Source: Hydrogenophilales bacterium 16-64-46 (GTDB lineage: Bacteria; Pseudomonadota; Gammaproteobacteria; Burkholderiales; Thiobacillaceae). From it: a stretch of 64,000 nt of DNA. Made by a program: the position numbers and the translations under genes. The stretch's first letter is position 1; every line of letters starts with the position of its first letter. The notes under the pieces were generated by a model. That model was not told where the DNA came from. It did not search any database and saw only the letters and a program-made list of their open reading frames with translations. Of this stretch, positions 1-9,322 are shown in pieces. The stretch covers positions 1-64,000 of the forward strand of contig NCGY01000010.1 in assembly GCA_002281775.1 (NCBI GenBank). The letters are read 5' to 3'.

Positions 1-61
1 CACGCTTGACCGCCAGCGCCTTGAACTCGACGGTGTATTCCTGCTTCGGTATCTTCTTCAT
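1..61 (-). CDS. IS transposase (OrfA-like), N-terminal fragment cut by window edge
   Basis: Reading left from an ATG at 59-61 gives 20 codons beginning MKKIPKQEYTVEFKALAVKR, which resembles the start of IS3-type OrfA helix-turn-helix transposase subunits. A purine-rich ribosome site (AGAGGAAAG) lies just upstream. The rest of the gene lies outside the window, so family and integrity cannot be judged. It sits beyond the last glycosyltransferase gene and probably marks the edge of the EPS cluster. No terminal inverted repeat could be identified in the 110 bases between it and the glycosyltransferase stop. Confidence 0.6.
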   Translation of the reverse strand, partial: MKKIPKQEYTVEFKALAVKR

Positions 62-174
62 CTTTCCTCTTCCCAAGTTAACGTCAATACTACGTCACCA
101 TTGGAAGACGAAATTTCGGGGGAAGCTCATGGCGCGCTTGATATCAGCCGCCTGAGAGCCTTTATTGCCCCACA

Positions 175-1275
175 CTACACCCAGTCCAGCAACAGCGTCT
201 CGTAATCCCCCAGTATCTTGTCCCAGGTGAACTCTGCCGCATGGCGCACCAGGCTGGCTGCCTGCAACTGAGCGAGCTGGCCGGCGTCGCCCAGCAAAGC
301 CTCGATCTGCTGCGCGCAGCCTTCCTCGCCGTTGAAATACACCCCGCCCTCCCCCGCTACCCAGCGGTTGTAAGGGTTGTCGTGCGCCAGCACCGCATTG
401 CCCGCGCCTAAAGCTTCCACCAGCGAAGGATTAGTGCCGCCGACCTGGTGCCCATGCACATAAAACCGCGCATGAAAGCGCAGCGCCTGCACCACCGCCT
501 TGTCGTAAATCGCACCGGGGAAAATCACCTCGTCCGACGCTGCCGCCTTGACCGCGCGCTGATACGCATGATCCGGATCGTATTTACCCAGCACCAGCAG
601 CTTGCAGCCGCGCGGCTTCTTCGACCAGGCCTGCACCACTTCCAGAATCGAATTCTCCGGCTCGGCGCGCGCAATCAGAATCGCATACGACCCCGGCTCC
701 AGCCCGTAAGGCGCTATCAGGCCAGCGTCGGCGCTATCCACGCGGTCCGAACCATAGGGAATCATCGTGATCTTGTCAGCCGCCACCCGCGTGGCCAGAT
801 GCTTCTTGATCTCCGGATGATCGGCCACCAGATGATTGCCCAGCCAACAGCCCGCCCAGTCGTTGAGCCAGAACCAGGTCTTGGCCACCCCGCCCCACTT
901 CTGCCGCCGCCACTCCACGCCATCCATGTTGATGATGTTCTTCAACCCACGCAGCCGATACAGCGCGCAGAACATCGCCGTGTTGTACCCCAGCGTCAGC
1001 ACCAGGCCCTTTTCGCCCGCCGCATGCACGGTGGATTTCCAGTCGAACACGATCGTGCCCGCCGCCCCCCCCGTCGCCACCGGCATGCGCACCCGGCGCA
1101 CGCCGCGCCATGCGTCCTCGAACACCGGACCCGCACCATCCTCCTGGCAATACACCGTAACCTGCCAACCGCGCTCCACAAGATAGGGCGCCAGATGCTC
1201 GGCAAAGGTCTCGAAACCGCCGTGGGCGGCGGGCACGCCGCGCGTGCCGAGAATACGGATATGTTTTGTGGTCAC
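175..1275 (-). CDS. GT4-family glycosyltransferase with DUF1972-type N-terminus
   Basis: This 366-residue cytoplasmic glycosyltransferase is expected to add one sugar from a nucleotide donor to the lipid-linked EPS repeat. The N-terminus (ILGTRGVPAAHGGFETFAE, about residues 8-27) is the glycine-rich opening typical of DUF1972/rhamnosyltransferase-like GT4 enzymes. The C-terminal half carries the GT4 donor-site stretch GTNPSLVEALGAGNAVLA. The start is GTG, and its GTGA overlaps the stop of the upstream sulfotransferase gene, so the two are translationally coupled. It is the last gene of the minus-strand EPS run. Donor and acceptor sugars cannot be deduced. Confidence 0.85.
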   Translation of the reverse strand: MTTKHIRILGTRGVPAAHGGFETFAEHLAPYLVERGWQVTVYCQEDGAGPVFEDAWRGVRRVRMPVATGGAAGTIVFDWKSTVHAAGEKGLVLTLGYNTAMFCALYRLRGLKNIINMDGVEWRRQKWGGVAKTWFWLNDWAGCWLGNHLVADHPEIKKHLATRVAADKITMIPYGSDRVDSADAGLIAPYGLEPGSYAILIARAEPENSILEVVQAWSKKPRGCKLLVLGKYDPDHAYQRAVKAAASDEVIFPGAIYDKAVVQALRFHARFYVHGHQVGGTNPSLVEALGAGNAVLAHDNPYNRWVAGEGGVYFNGEEGCAQQIEALLGDAGQLAQLQAASLVRHAAEFTWDKILGDYETLLLDWV

Positions 1276-2273
1276 GGAACGTCGTATCCCAGTTTGGTCA
1301 TCGTGTCGCGAAACAGAACATCCACCGCTGGGTGCAATTCCGGCCAGCCCTTGGCTGGATTGTCGTAAAGACGCTTTCTTGCGTAATCCAGCACGCGCGG
1401 GTCGGGATCAAGGCTACACTGCTGTTGCAAGCGCACCAGCTCCCCTGCCGGGTCGGCAATCAGCGTTTCATACGCTACCCGAATCACTGCATCTGGATAG
1501 CGCTGTTCCTGCGCCAATCCTTCACGCATGGTCACAATCCACTCCAGCGCCGCCCGGTTGGCATGATCCAGGTCCGCAGCTACAAGTTGCCACACCGACT
1601 CATAAGCCGGGTCGTCGAGAATCAGTTGATCGCGCAAGTAATGCCACTTGATATCGTTGCGCCCCCACCAGTCGTCGGTGTGCTCGCCGGATTGCACGCC
1701 CAGCCGCGTCGACCACTTCACCACCGAAGGCACTGCGTCCGCTCCGCTTCGCGTGATGAAGATGAACTTCGCGTCGGGGAACAAAGCCCGCACATAGCCC
1801 ACGCGAAATATCAGTTCGGGATACTTGTCCACCACCCGGGTCGAGCCGGTCAGCGTCAGGTAACGAGAAAACAAGCGCCGCGCCCGTAAGCACATATTGG
1901 GTGTGGCGTCCGTCGCACCCATGCGAAATCTAGCGCCCGCATCCGAGTAATTGCCATTGATGTCCTGACGCGCATCAATCACATGCCACAGCGCCTTCGG
2001 CTCGTTAAGATAGCCCACCTGCTTATGCAGCGAAAACAGAATGCCCAGGATCGTGGTGCCGGAGCGGCCCAGCCCCGTGATGAACAGCGGGCGATCCACT
2101 GCCGGCTCACCGGGCAAGGCCGCAAGCGACTTGAGCCATGCGAACACCAGCGGGTTGATGAAGCGCCCCCTGGTCGTCAGCGGGCGGCCTTCATAAAGCA
2201 GATAACTGGCAACCCGGCGAGCGCTCAAGCCAAAGCCTGATGCAAGATAATCCCTGTCCATCTGGGCAATCAT
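1272..2273 (-). CDS. Sulfotransferase family protein
   Basis: This 333-residue protein has the PAPS 5'-phosphosulfate loop FITGLGRSGTTILG (about residues 64-77; RSGTT at 70-74) near the N-terminus. A second PAPS-contact region, FIFITRSGADAVPSVV, lies in the middle. This places it in the bacterial Sulfotransfer family, which transfers sulfate from PAPS to carbohydrate hydroxyls. Lying between two GT4 genes in an EPS operon, it probably sulfates the exopolysaccharide or an intermediate (inference). Its stop overlaps the next gene's GTG by four bases. No PAPS-synthesis genes are present in the window. Confidence 0.85.
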   Translation of the reverse strand: MIAQMDRDYLASGFGLSARRVASYLLYEGRPLTTRGRFINPLVFAWLKSLAALPGEPAVDRPLFITGLGRSGTTILGILFSLHKQVGYLNEPKALWHVIDARQDINGNYSDAGARFRMGATDATPNMCLRARRLFSRYLTLTGSTRVVDKYPELIFRVGYVRALFPDAKFIFITRSGADAVPSVVKWSTRLGVQSGEHTDDWWGRNDIKWHYLRDQLILDDPAYESVWQLVAADLDHANRAALEWIVTMREGLAQEQRYPDAVIRVAYETLIADPAGELVRLQQQCSLDPDPRVLDYARKRLYDNPAKGWPELHPAVDVLFRDTMTKLGYDVP

Positions 2274-2277
2274 GGCG

Positions 2278-3534
2278 TCACTCCCCTGCCTTCATTTTGC
2301 GCTGGCCCGGCACCTCCACGCCCAAGTCAGCATACAGCCCGAGCATGTCATCCAGATAACGCTGGCGGGTGAAAGTCGCAGCAACATATTGCCGGGCAGC
2401 ACGCCCCATTTCAGCCACGGCGAAATGGGACATATCCACGAAACTGCGCAACAGCCCCGCCAGTTCATCCACCTTACCGCTCTCGAACAAAGCGCCCGTC
2501 TCGTCTTCACGCACCATCTCGGGTATTCCCCCGATGCGTGCCCCGATCACCGGCTTGCCACACGCATACGCTTCCAGCACGCTCATCGGCGCGTTCTCGT
2601 ACCATTCAGACGGCAGCACGATCGCACGCGCCTCGCGCACCCATTTCCACAAGGGTTCGCCAGCCACAAACCCAAGAAACTCAATGTCGCCGCCCACGTC
2701 GGCTGCCAGCACCTTAAGCGCATCGCCCTCGGGTCCGGTGCCAGCAATGCGCAACCTCACTCCGGCCAGTGCCGCCGCGCGAATCAAGGTAGCCACGCCC
2801 TTTTCCATGGCTAGCCGGCCGAAATAGAAAAAGTAATCTCCCGGCTCATAGCGCGGCGTATAGGCAGCGGCATCCACATAGTTCGGAATGTAGGCCAGTT
2901 GCTGTTTCGGCCAGCCCCATTCCATCAGCTTCTGTTCATAAAAAAGACTGGGCGCCACCACCCGATCCAGGTTGCGCCGGTACAGCCCCAGCGACTTGTG
3001 CACCGCCGACTCCAGCATGATCAGCGCGCTCACCGGCAGCGAATCGCGAATGCAGCGGTTGGCCGCCAGATGCAAGAGGTTTCCTGAACGGCATTTCTCG
3101 CACACGCCGCCACGATTGAGCATCTTATAGGCCGGACAGGCCAGCTTCAGATCGTGTGCCGTCATCACCGTGGGGATGCCACGCCGCTTCAACTCCCCCA
3201 GCACCGATGGGGAGAGGTGGTGATAGATGCAGTGGACATGGGCCACGTCAGCAGGAAACGCATCGAGCAACGCAGACATTTTGCTCCTGGCCTCAAGCGA
3301 ATAAATCACCTTGCCCGCCATCGCCAACTTGTCGAGCGCCCCGTATTCGTGGCCGAACTCGATCTCGTCGGCAAAAAACCGACTCCACGGCGAAGGCTCG
3401 TTCTTCGGATGATGCATGGTCATCACCGCCGTGTCCCAGCCATGGGCGCGGAACATGGCATCGTGTTCGAGGAACACCACGTCGGAGCCGCCGCGGCGGT
3501 AGTTGTAGGAGTTGAGGGAAAGCAGCTTAGGCAA
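2278..3534 (-). CDS. GT4-family glycosyltransferase
   Basis: This GT-B fold glycosyltransferase of about 418 residues has an N-terminal RRGGSDVVFLEHDAMF acceptor-domain motif. The C-terminal GT4 signature is split between FYFGRLAMEKGVATLIRAA and the E-x7-E region PMSVLEAYACGKPVIG. A cysteine cluster in the middle (C-x2-C region about 50 residues after the HCIYHH segment) is common in this GT4 subgroup. The reading frame opens at a TTG at 3570, overlapping the glycosidase gene. I prefer the in-frame TTG at 3534, which has AGG nine bases upstream and restores the usual LPKLLSLN start. Both starts are weak. Confidence 0.85.
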   Translation of the reverse strand: MPKLLSLNSYNYRRGGSDVVFLEHDAMFRAHGWDTAVMTMHHPKNEPSPWSRFFADEIEFGHEYGALDKLAMAGKVIYSLEARSKMSALLDAFPADVAHVHCIYHHLSPSVLGELKRRGIPTVMTAHDLKLACPAYKMLNRGGVCEKCRSGNLLHLAANRCIRDSLPVSALIMLESAVHKSLGLYRRNLDRVVAPSLFYEQKLMEWGWPKQQLAYIPNYVDAAAYTPRYEPGDYFFYFGRLAMEKGVATLIRAAALAGVRLRIAGTGPEGDALKVLAADVGGDIEFLGFVAGEPLWKWVREARAIVLPSEWYENAPMSVLEAYACGKPVIGARIGGIPEMVREDETGALFESGKVDELAGLLRSFVDMSHFAVAEMGRAARQYVAATFTRQRYLDDMLGLYADLGVEVPGQRKMKAGE

Positions 3535-3550
3535 ATCGATTGACCTAGTA

Positions 3551-5146
3551 TTAATTTGGCATCGCCACAAAATCTAGCCGGCTAATCGAGAACCCGGCAA
3601 GATTGATTATGGCATGGCCATTTTCATCGAACCTGAGCGTCTCTTCGTATTTGCGTAGGGAGACAGAATGGGGGGCTTCATCCGTATTGCGTGCATGGAG
3701 GTAATCATTGCTTATGTTCTGGTGTAGTGCCACAACCTTGCGACCTGCCAGCTCGGGCACAAATAGTCTGACGGTTGCACTTGCGTCACCACGGTTAACC
3801 GCTGCCAATCCTAGATTGTTGTCAGCCCGCCTAAAAAAAACGCCACGCAGGTTTTTTGATTTCCAGCTGGAACTCCTGCTGCGAGTCGGTAGAACCTGAC
3901 TACTCAGTGGCGCATTCAGCAGGCGCGCCGTCTCAAGCACTACGCTGGGATAGATTTGCTTGTCCAACCTTGATTCATGAAATAGAACCCAAGGCCCCTT
4001 AGCCCCCCCTAACGAATGCAAAAACGCGCCCTTCACTGCATCGATCTGAGAGACTGCCAGCAAAAAATCTGCTACCGACAAAGCCGCACTCAAATCGTTA
4101 CTCTCATTCCAGCTATTTTTCCAATCTTTATCCCCTGCCCTGCCTGGCGGCCATCTGGCATGTTCGGTTATCCAGATGGACGGCGGCTTTCCTATTTGGC
4201 GTTCAATCTTTTCAATTTTGTCACACAGAGTGTCTGTTGCCCATGCGACAGGTGGACCGCCGGGCTTGCCGTCGTAGTAATAATGCGCGGCAAATTCAAT
4301 TTCGTAGCCGGCCAACCCACGAATCAATTGCCGGTTGAACTCGTCAGCCTTGTTGCTGCCAATATCAAAAGTCGCGATCCCAACCACTGGTTTCAACGTA
4401 CGATCAAGCTTGAGCATGGCATCTAGAGTCGGCAGAATGCGTTGGGCATATTCAGAACCGTCGGTATGATATTTAGGCAAATACATTTCGTTACCAATCT
4501 CCCAGCGCAATACGGGCCCACGTCCGCGCAGACTGCGGACCACTTCCCTATTACGCGACGCCAAAACATGAGGATCTAGCTTGCTGGCAATCCCCCCATA
4601 AATATTCAGCACGCCCCACATCTTTCCGCCGGCCAACGCAGCAAAATCTGCATATTCCGGTATCCCGAAACGAACCGGTTCGGGCGGTTGCCAGTCCACC
4701 AGCCTTTGTGGCTGACGCAATTTTGTAGGCCCCCGTGCGGCATTGAGATCAACAAAATTAGAGACGGCCCCACCAGGATAGCGGTAAACCATCCCTGACA
4801 TCGCCCTGAGATAATCCGTAACAGCAGGTCGAACAGTATTGTTTGCCGTATTCCAATACGACAATTGGAAAGGTACTGACTCCAGATTGAATCCTAGATG
4901 CATCGGCATCATCCGGCCCAGTGTGGGCTTGTCTGACATCAACCTGAATTCAGGTTCACCGGACGATAAAGTCTCATAGCCACCGCAACCTGCAGATGCT
5001 GTTCTTAAAGTGATGTCAATTAAAGCTAGCCCGAACAAAAATCTCGGTATCCTCGTCCGGAAAAACTGTGGTCTAGCGATAGTCTGTGTGCAATATCTAC
5101 GCCCTTCGCAATCCACTCCCGCAGGCCGCTGAGTCACTCGAATCAT
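3551..5146 (-). CDS. Putative lipoprotein glycoside hydrolase (clan GH-A-like)
   Basis: This 531-residue protein carries two acidic motifs characteristic of clan GH-A retaining glycosidases. WEIGNEMY places an N-E pair at residues 219-220 (likely acid/base E220). IWITEHARW gives E328 as the candidate nucleophile. The arrangement resembles GH51/GH39/GH79-type enzymes, but the exact family is uncertain. The N-terminus has an arginine-rich stretch, a hydrophobic segment and an A-S-A-G-C lipobox (Cys54), so it is probably a lipoprotein and the true start may lie downstream of the ATG used here. In EPS clusters such enzymes trim or release polymer. Its stop overlaps the following GT4 reading frame. 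It is more AT-rich than its neighbours. Confidence 0.7.
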   Translation of the reverse strand: MIRVTQRPAGVDCEGRRYCTQTIARPQFFRTRIPRFLFGLALIDITLRTASAGCGGYETLSSGEPEFRLMSDKPTLGRMMPMHLGFNLESVPFQLSYWNTANNTVRPAVTDYLRAMSGMVYRYPGGAVSNFVDLNAARGPTKLRQPQRLVDWQPPEPVRFGIPEYADFAALAGGKMWGVLNIYGGIASKLDPHVLASRNREVVRSLRGRGPVLRWEIGNEMYLPKYHTDGSEYAQRILPTLDAMLKLDRTLKPVVGIATFDIGSNKADEFNRQLIRGLAGYEIEFAAHYYYDGKPGGPPVAWATDTLCDKIEKIERQIGKPPSIWITEHARWPPGRAGDKDWKNSWNESNDLSAALSVADFLLAVSQIDAVKGAFLHSLGGAKGPWVLFHESRLDKQIYPSVVLETARLLNAPLSSQVLPTRSRSSSWKSKNLRGVFFRRADNNLGLAAVNRGDASATVRLFVPELAGRKVVALHQNISNDYLHARNTDEAPHSVSLRKYEETLRFDENGHAIINLAGFSISRLDFVAMPN

Positions 5147-5512
5147 ATGAATTACCCGCCTTGGCTATTTGTGCACATAAAGGTTCGGTGCTACATGTTG
5201 TTCACTGAGTTTCTCGGCAATAAACCCTGCTGCAATCGTATCTGCATATAAGTTATGAATTGCAACAACGGAATTGCCATCGACTATGTACTTCCCGAAT
5301 AGCAGTTGCAACAAACGACAGCATCAAGAATATTCCTATTCGCCACCGCCCAAAGGGATAAAATACGCCAAAACCACTTGCAATCAACAACGCTATCCAC
5401 CAGAACACAACCATCGCGCCTTGTAGATATAACCGAAGTCCATGTAACACTTGTGAGACACCGGCTATACAGGCTACCTTTAACCCCCTCTTGCGTTCAA
5501 ACTAGAGGTTTC
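5147..5512. other. 366-bp gap between EPS genes, possible tiny membrane ORF
   Basis: This gap between the GT2 stop and the glycosidase start is AT-richer than its flanks. On the minus strand a GTG-initiated 65-codon frame (5450 to 5253) would encode two hydrophobic segments (GAMVVFWWIALLIASGFGVF and IGIFLMLSFVATAI). It has no convincing ribosome site and no family I recognise. It may be a small membrane protein or the remnant of a decayed membrane gene. No sigma-54-like promoter was found here on manual scanning. Confidence 0.25.
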
Positions 5513-6562
5513 TCAGGAATCACGGTCAGCAATGTCTGAAGCATCGCCGTTTGCGAGCATCTGACACTGTATTTTGTGAGTGGGACAGACTTGGGGTGCC
5601 AGAAAGCCACGCACAAACCCGGCGGCATAAATCTGCAAATTCATGAAGCCGTGCATGCCTTCTTCGAAGCTCCCCTTTCTGACCAATAAAAGTAGCAAAC
5701 CGGCAGAAGTGGTTCCCAGTGCAAGGACCACACCCCAGTAAGTCCATGGCAACAGCAGCAGCCCCAGAAGCCAAACCAACCACCCCGCAAGCGTGACGAG
5801 CCGCATTTTCTGGGTTCGCAAAGCGCGCCAGAAATAGGGCTTCCCCCAGGATGCGCGTATCAATTCACCGCAGCCGTCTACATAATGGCTGCGCCAGCGC
5901 TTCCTCATCAGGCCGACGCTGTCATCCTGATGAACATGATGCAGAACCGCGGGTTGGGCCAGCCTTTCCAGACGCCAACCCTGATGCGTCAGGCGCAAGC
6001 CGAGTTCTTTTTCCTCGAAGGCATGCAGATTCCGATTGGAAAAATATCCGACCTGCTCAAGCGCAGCACGGCGATAGAGACCACCGCACTCCAAAGCTTC
6101 TTTTGGCCCCGGCGAAAACACTGACGAGGCCCTTTCCTTACGCATCGCGAATTCGTAACTGCGTCCGCCGACAATGCGCACCTGACCTCCCACGCCGGCA
6201 AGTTCGCCACGTTCACGCATTACCGCAATGGCGGCCTTGAGAAATTCCGGCTCCAGTTCCATATCCCCATCCAGGATATAGATAAAATCGCCCCGGGCGT
6301 GCTGGTAGCCCAGTTGGGGGCCTACACCACAACAGCGATCCTCAGGGTTGACTAGCTGAACGATATGAATGGGGTATGCCTTGGCTATCTCAACCGTCCT
6401 GTCTGTCGAGAGGCTGTCGGCCAGGATCACTTCGCCACGCAGGCCCTTTGTCGCACGCAACGCGGACTCTACAGCACTGGCTATGTGTTCTTCCTCATTC
6501 AACGCCTTGATGATGACACTGACTTCCAGTGAGCGTGTGTTCATGACTGACACTTCAGACAT
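5513..6562 (-). CDS. GT2-family glycosyltransferase with C-terminal membrane segments
   Basis: This 349-residue protein opens with the GT2 nucleotide-binding strand VSVIIKALNEEEHIASAVES. It carries a metal-binding DGD (FIYILDGDMELEPEF) and an E-rich acceptor region (HAFEEKELGLRLTHQGW). Two hydrophobic helices lie in the C-terminal third (AGWLVWLLGLLLLPW and VLALGTTSAGLLLLLV), tethering it to the inner membrane. It probably elongates the lipid-linked repeat in the cytoplasm. An alternative start is the internal ATG at 6544 (MNTRSLEV). Sugar specificity is unknown. Confidence 0.88.
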   Translation of the reverse strand: MSEVSVMNTRSLEVSVIIKALNEEEHIASAVESALRATKGLRGEVILADSLSTDRTVEIAKAYPIHIVQLVNPEDRCCGVGPQLGYQHARGDFIYILDGDMELEPEFLKAAIAVMRERGELAGVGGQVRIVGGRSYEFAMRKERASSVFSPGPKEALECGGLYRRAALEQVGYFSNRNLHAFEEKELGLRLTHQGWRLERLAQPAVLHHVHQDDSVGLMRKRWRSHYVDGCGELIRASWGKPYFWRALRTQKMRLVTLAGWLVWLLGLLLLPWTYWGVVLALGTTSAGLLLLLVRKGSFEEGMHGFMNLQIYAAGFVRGFLAPQVCPTHKIQCQMLANGDASDIADRDS

Positions 6563-6614
6563 TCGCCCCCCGTTCGGCCAAAGTCATACTGATCTGCATA
6601 CTCATGAGCGCAAC

Positions 6615-7844
6615 TCAGGTTCGAGCCACTTCAAACAGGCCGTCCACCGTGAGGCGCGCCCTGTCACGCCATTCTGGCAACCGGTCAGCTAGCAGGGCGC
6701 GGATATTGGCCTCATCCTGCTGCAACAGCGACAGCGATTGCGCAAGCGTGGCGCTACTGACTAATGGCGTTTCAAGTACGTAGCGAGTATCACCGAACAG
6801 GTCATGGTTGATGCCTTTGGCTTTGATGCTGTATGCAATTGAGATCGTAGGAACCCCTTGGGAAAGAGCAGCAATTGTGGAATGCGTGCGCGCACCGATA
6901 AAGTACCGACATTGACCGATCAAGTATTTCAACTGTGCCGCGTTGAGAGTGCTCGGTGCCAACGAAATTCGATCTTTGTAATTACCAAGCTTGCCGTAGA
7001 GTCCAGCCATGTAGTGCGAGTCGGAATTGACTACTGATTGATCAAGCGGATCAACATGCGGGATGAGCAATATCATCAAATCAGTTTCACGGACGACTCC
7101 GCGTATGAAATCGACAATTTCCCGATCCATATAGACTGCGCTCTCGGTGCCGTTGCGAAATCGCCGGATCAGTGGACTGACGTTGATACCCAGAAGACGG
7201 GGAGATTGGCCAAAAGTTAGGGCGTCCGTATTGAAAGCTTGTCCGTCAAGATTGAAAGCTGGGTCGGCCACTAGCCTTACATTCTCCACTCCAATCTTGC
7301 GTAGATAATCGAGTGATACGGTTTCACGAACGGTTATGTCGTGATAACGCCGCAGGTGTCTAGCCATCACGCGTTCGACTGCGGGTTTTGCGGAAAATGG
7401 CCCTACCGAAGCCGCCCACAGAACAGCCGGAACGCCATGATCCATAGCGTTTTCCACCATGCGACTATGCTGGTAGAGTGAGAGCAAACCATAGTCTAGA
7501 GTCAGAATATCACCACCGGTCATGATGATTGCGGATGATGCACGCATATTGCGCTCAGTCTCGGGGTCCATCCTGAAGAGCGGAAAGCCTGCTCCCTCTA
7601 AGGGCAATACACGCATGCCACGGAACCACCACTTGATCCAGCCTGGAAACCGCGGCCCCGGCACAAAACTCACTCCGTCAGCGGCTGCATTAGGCCACTG
7701 GCGGCTATCGGTCTCAATATCATCAAGCGGACACAGGATTGTTGCATCGGGTTGCCGCGCGCGAACCATGCCCGTGATCGATCGAACCAGCGCCTCGCAC
7801 CCCCGGTTGCCAAAATTGCTTTGACCTGCCAAATAAAAGTTCAT
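6615..7844 (-). CDS. Polysaccharide pyruvyltransferase family protein (WcaK-like)
   Basis: This 409-residue protein begins MNFYLAGQSNFGNRGCEALV, the usual N-terminus of the polysaccharide pyruvyltransferase family. Later motifs typical of the family are AIIMTGGDILTLDYG, LLGINVSPLIRRF and YFIGARTHSTIAALSQGVPT. Family members add ketal-linked pyruvate from PEP to sugar residues, making an acidic polymer. It lies immediately downstream of the F420H2-dehydrogenase-beta-like gene, an association seen in other EPS loci. In this context pyruvylation of the EPS is a reasonable inference, though some family members have other roles. Confidence 0.85.
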   Translation of the reverse strand: MNFYLAGQSNFGNRGCEALVRSITGMVRARQPDATILCPLDDIETDSRQWPNAAADGVSFVPGPRFPGWIKWWFRGMRVLPLEGAGFPLFRMDPETERNMRASSAIIMTGGDILTLDYGLLSLYQHSRMVENAMDHGVPAVLWAASVGPFSAKPAVERVMARHLRRYHDITVRETVSLDYLRKIGVENVRLVADPAFNLDGQAFNTDALTFGQSPRLLGINVSPLIRRFRNGTESAVYMDREIVDFIRGVVRETDLMILLIPHVDPLDQSVVNSDSHYMAGLYGKLGNYKDRISLAPSTLNAAQLKYLIGQCRYFIGARTHSTIAALSQGVPTISIAYSIKAKGINHDLFGDTRYVLETPLVSSATLAQSLSLLQQDEANIRALLADRLPEWRDRARLTVDGLFEVART

Positions 7845-7891
7845 GCGTATCCCATTGCTCTATAGTTTATGACTACACGGCAGCTACTTGT

Positions 7892-9292
7892 TCATGGCCG
7901 CAGCCAACGGCGCAATCTGGCAGCCAGTCGTTTGAATGGCGTACGGGAAAGGTCGCGGTACTGTTCGGCAAGCGGCGTGATGCGTTTAAAAAAAAGCTGG
8001 ATGTCGCCGGCCTGCTTGGCGTCGAGAAATGCTTGATGACTTTCCTGGGCAAGTTGCAGGCGCAGGCGGTGCCTGCGCTCGAAAACATCTCCGTGTAAAC
8101 CTTGTGCAGCTTCAACACGCTTGCGCGGCCGCCAGCGGCCGGCTTGATCGGCCAGCCACAAGCGGTAGGCGAGTCCCTCGCGCCGATGCGCATAACCCGA
8201 CCCCTGTGAACGGATGGCGTCGTCGGGCTCCAGTCGATCCAGCCCGATCTCAGCTTGCAATTGTCCGTCTTCTATCAATTTCACGAAGTCGGGATGCCGC
8301 ACAATAATCAGGTTGGTTCCACGGCTGTCATTGACGTATTGCGGCAACCAAGCATCGCCGATTGTGATGTCGGCTGTTTCCGCCACCACGTCGTCGCAGT
8401 AATCACAGGCATTGGGTTTGAACAATCCCATACCCCAGTCCTGGCCAAATAGCGTTTGCATGGGTGCGCTGCGCGAAACCTGTTGGCCATCAATCTCACC
8501 GACAGCCTCGGCACCATAACGGTTAGCGCCGCGACCCTCAATCTTTTTCCGGAAATCAAAACCATTCAGGCGGTCGGGGGGTATGCCCAATTGCCACCCC
8601 AGAAACTCCGCGAACCCTCGGCTCTTGAGATGGCCGCATACCAATCCGATGCAGTAACGCACACAGGAGGAAAACCCGGGGTTTTCCATGGCATAAAGCC
8701 GCACCGCCTTGATGAAGCAAGGAATGCCAACGAATGCATATCGCCCCGGCTGCTGAAGTACTGTCTGAATGACGCCCTCAAGAGAAATTGGGTAGTAACG
8801 CGATTTCGCCCCTGCCGGAACTTCATCCGACGAACGTGAAATTGCATATTCAAACAGCAACTCACCTGGCTTTGCGGTGCGGGATTTAACATGCACGATT
8901 GCATCGACCATACCACTAGCGAGCAAACGCTCGCTTAGCCAGCTGCCCATACCGCCCGAACTACCGCGCTCACGAAATGCGCCAGCCTGGACATGACCCG
9001 CGTAGATGTTGTGCCAATAGCCCAGTTTGGGGTGGTGCTGGGTATAGCTGGCAAATTGCGTCTGACCGAGCATGTCCTCGTTTGCCGACACATCAGAAAA
9101 CGGACAGACCTTTCCTGCCCTCAGCTTGGCGGAAACATCATCCAATACCGCTTGAGCCACCAGCGTGCCGTGTTCAGTCTCTACCATGCGGTATGCCTTT
9201 TCCGGCATGGCCGCGCATGCGCCGCAGCCGATGCAATAGCCGTTTTCTATCACAGGATCGGGGGTGAGATCGCGCTCAATTGACTGGATCAT
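7892..9292 (-). CDS. F420H2 dehydrogenase/hydrogenase beta-subunit-like iron-sulfur protein
   Basis: This 466-residue protein has an N-terminal C-x2-C-x2-C ferredoxin-like motif (CIGCGACAAMP, about residues 20-30). A conserved middle carries GIPCFIKAVRLY, and CDYCDDVVAETADITIGDAW matches the FrhB/FdhB C-terminal domain. The archaeal relatives reduce F420 with FAD and Fe-S clusters. Many bacteria without F420 carry this subfamily next to polysaccharide pyruvyltransferases in EPS clusters, where its substrate is not established. The N-terminal cluster shows three clear cysteines rather than four, the fourth ligand perhaps coming from the later CPF. The C-terminal 80 residues are basic and helical. 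Confidence 0.8.
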   Translation of the reverse strand: MIQSIERDLTPDPVIENGYCIGCGACAAMPEKAYRMVETEHGTLVAQAVLDDVSAKLRAGKVCPFSDVSANEDMLGQTQFASYTQHHPKLGYWHNIYAGHVQAGAFRERGSSGGMGSWLSERLLASGMVDAIVHVKSRTAKPGELLFEYAISRSSDEVPAGAKSRYYPISLEGVIQTVLQQPGRYAFVGIPCFIKAVRLYAMENPGFSSCVRYCIGLVCGHLKSRGFAEFLGWQLGIPPDRLNGFDFRKKIEGRGANRYGAEAVGEIDGQQVSRSAPMQTLFGQDWGMGLFKPNACDYCDDVVAETADITIGDAWLPQYVNDSRGTNLIIVRHPDFVKLIEDGQLQAEIGLDRLEPDDAIRSQGSGYAHRREGLAYRLWLADQAGRWRPRKRVEAAQGLHGDVFERRHRLRLQLAQESHQAFLDAKQAGDIQLFFKRITPLAEQYRDLSRTPFKRLAARLRRWLRP

Positions 9293-9322
9293 GAGGGGGC
9301 CTTTTCGACTGGTTTTGCATGA

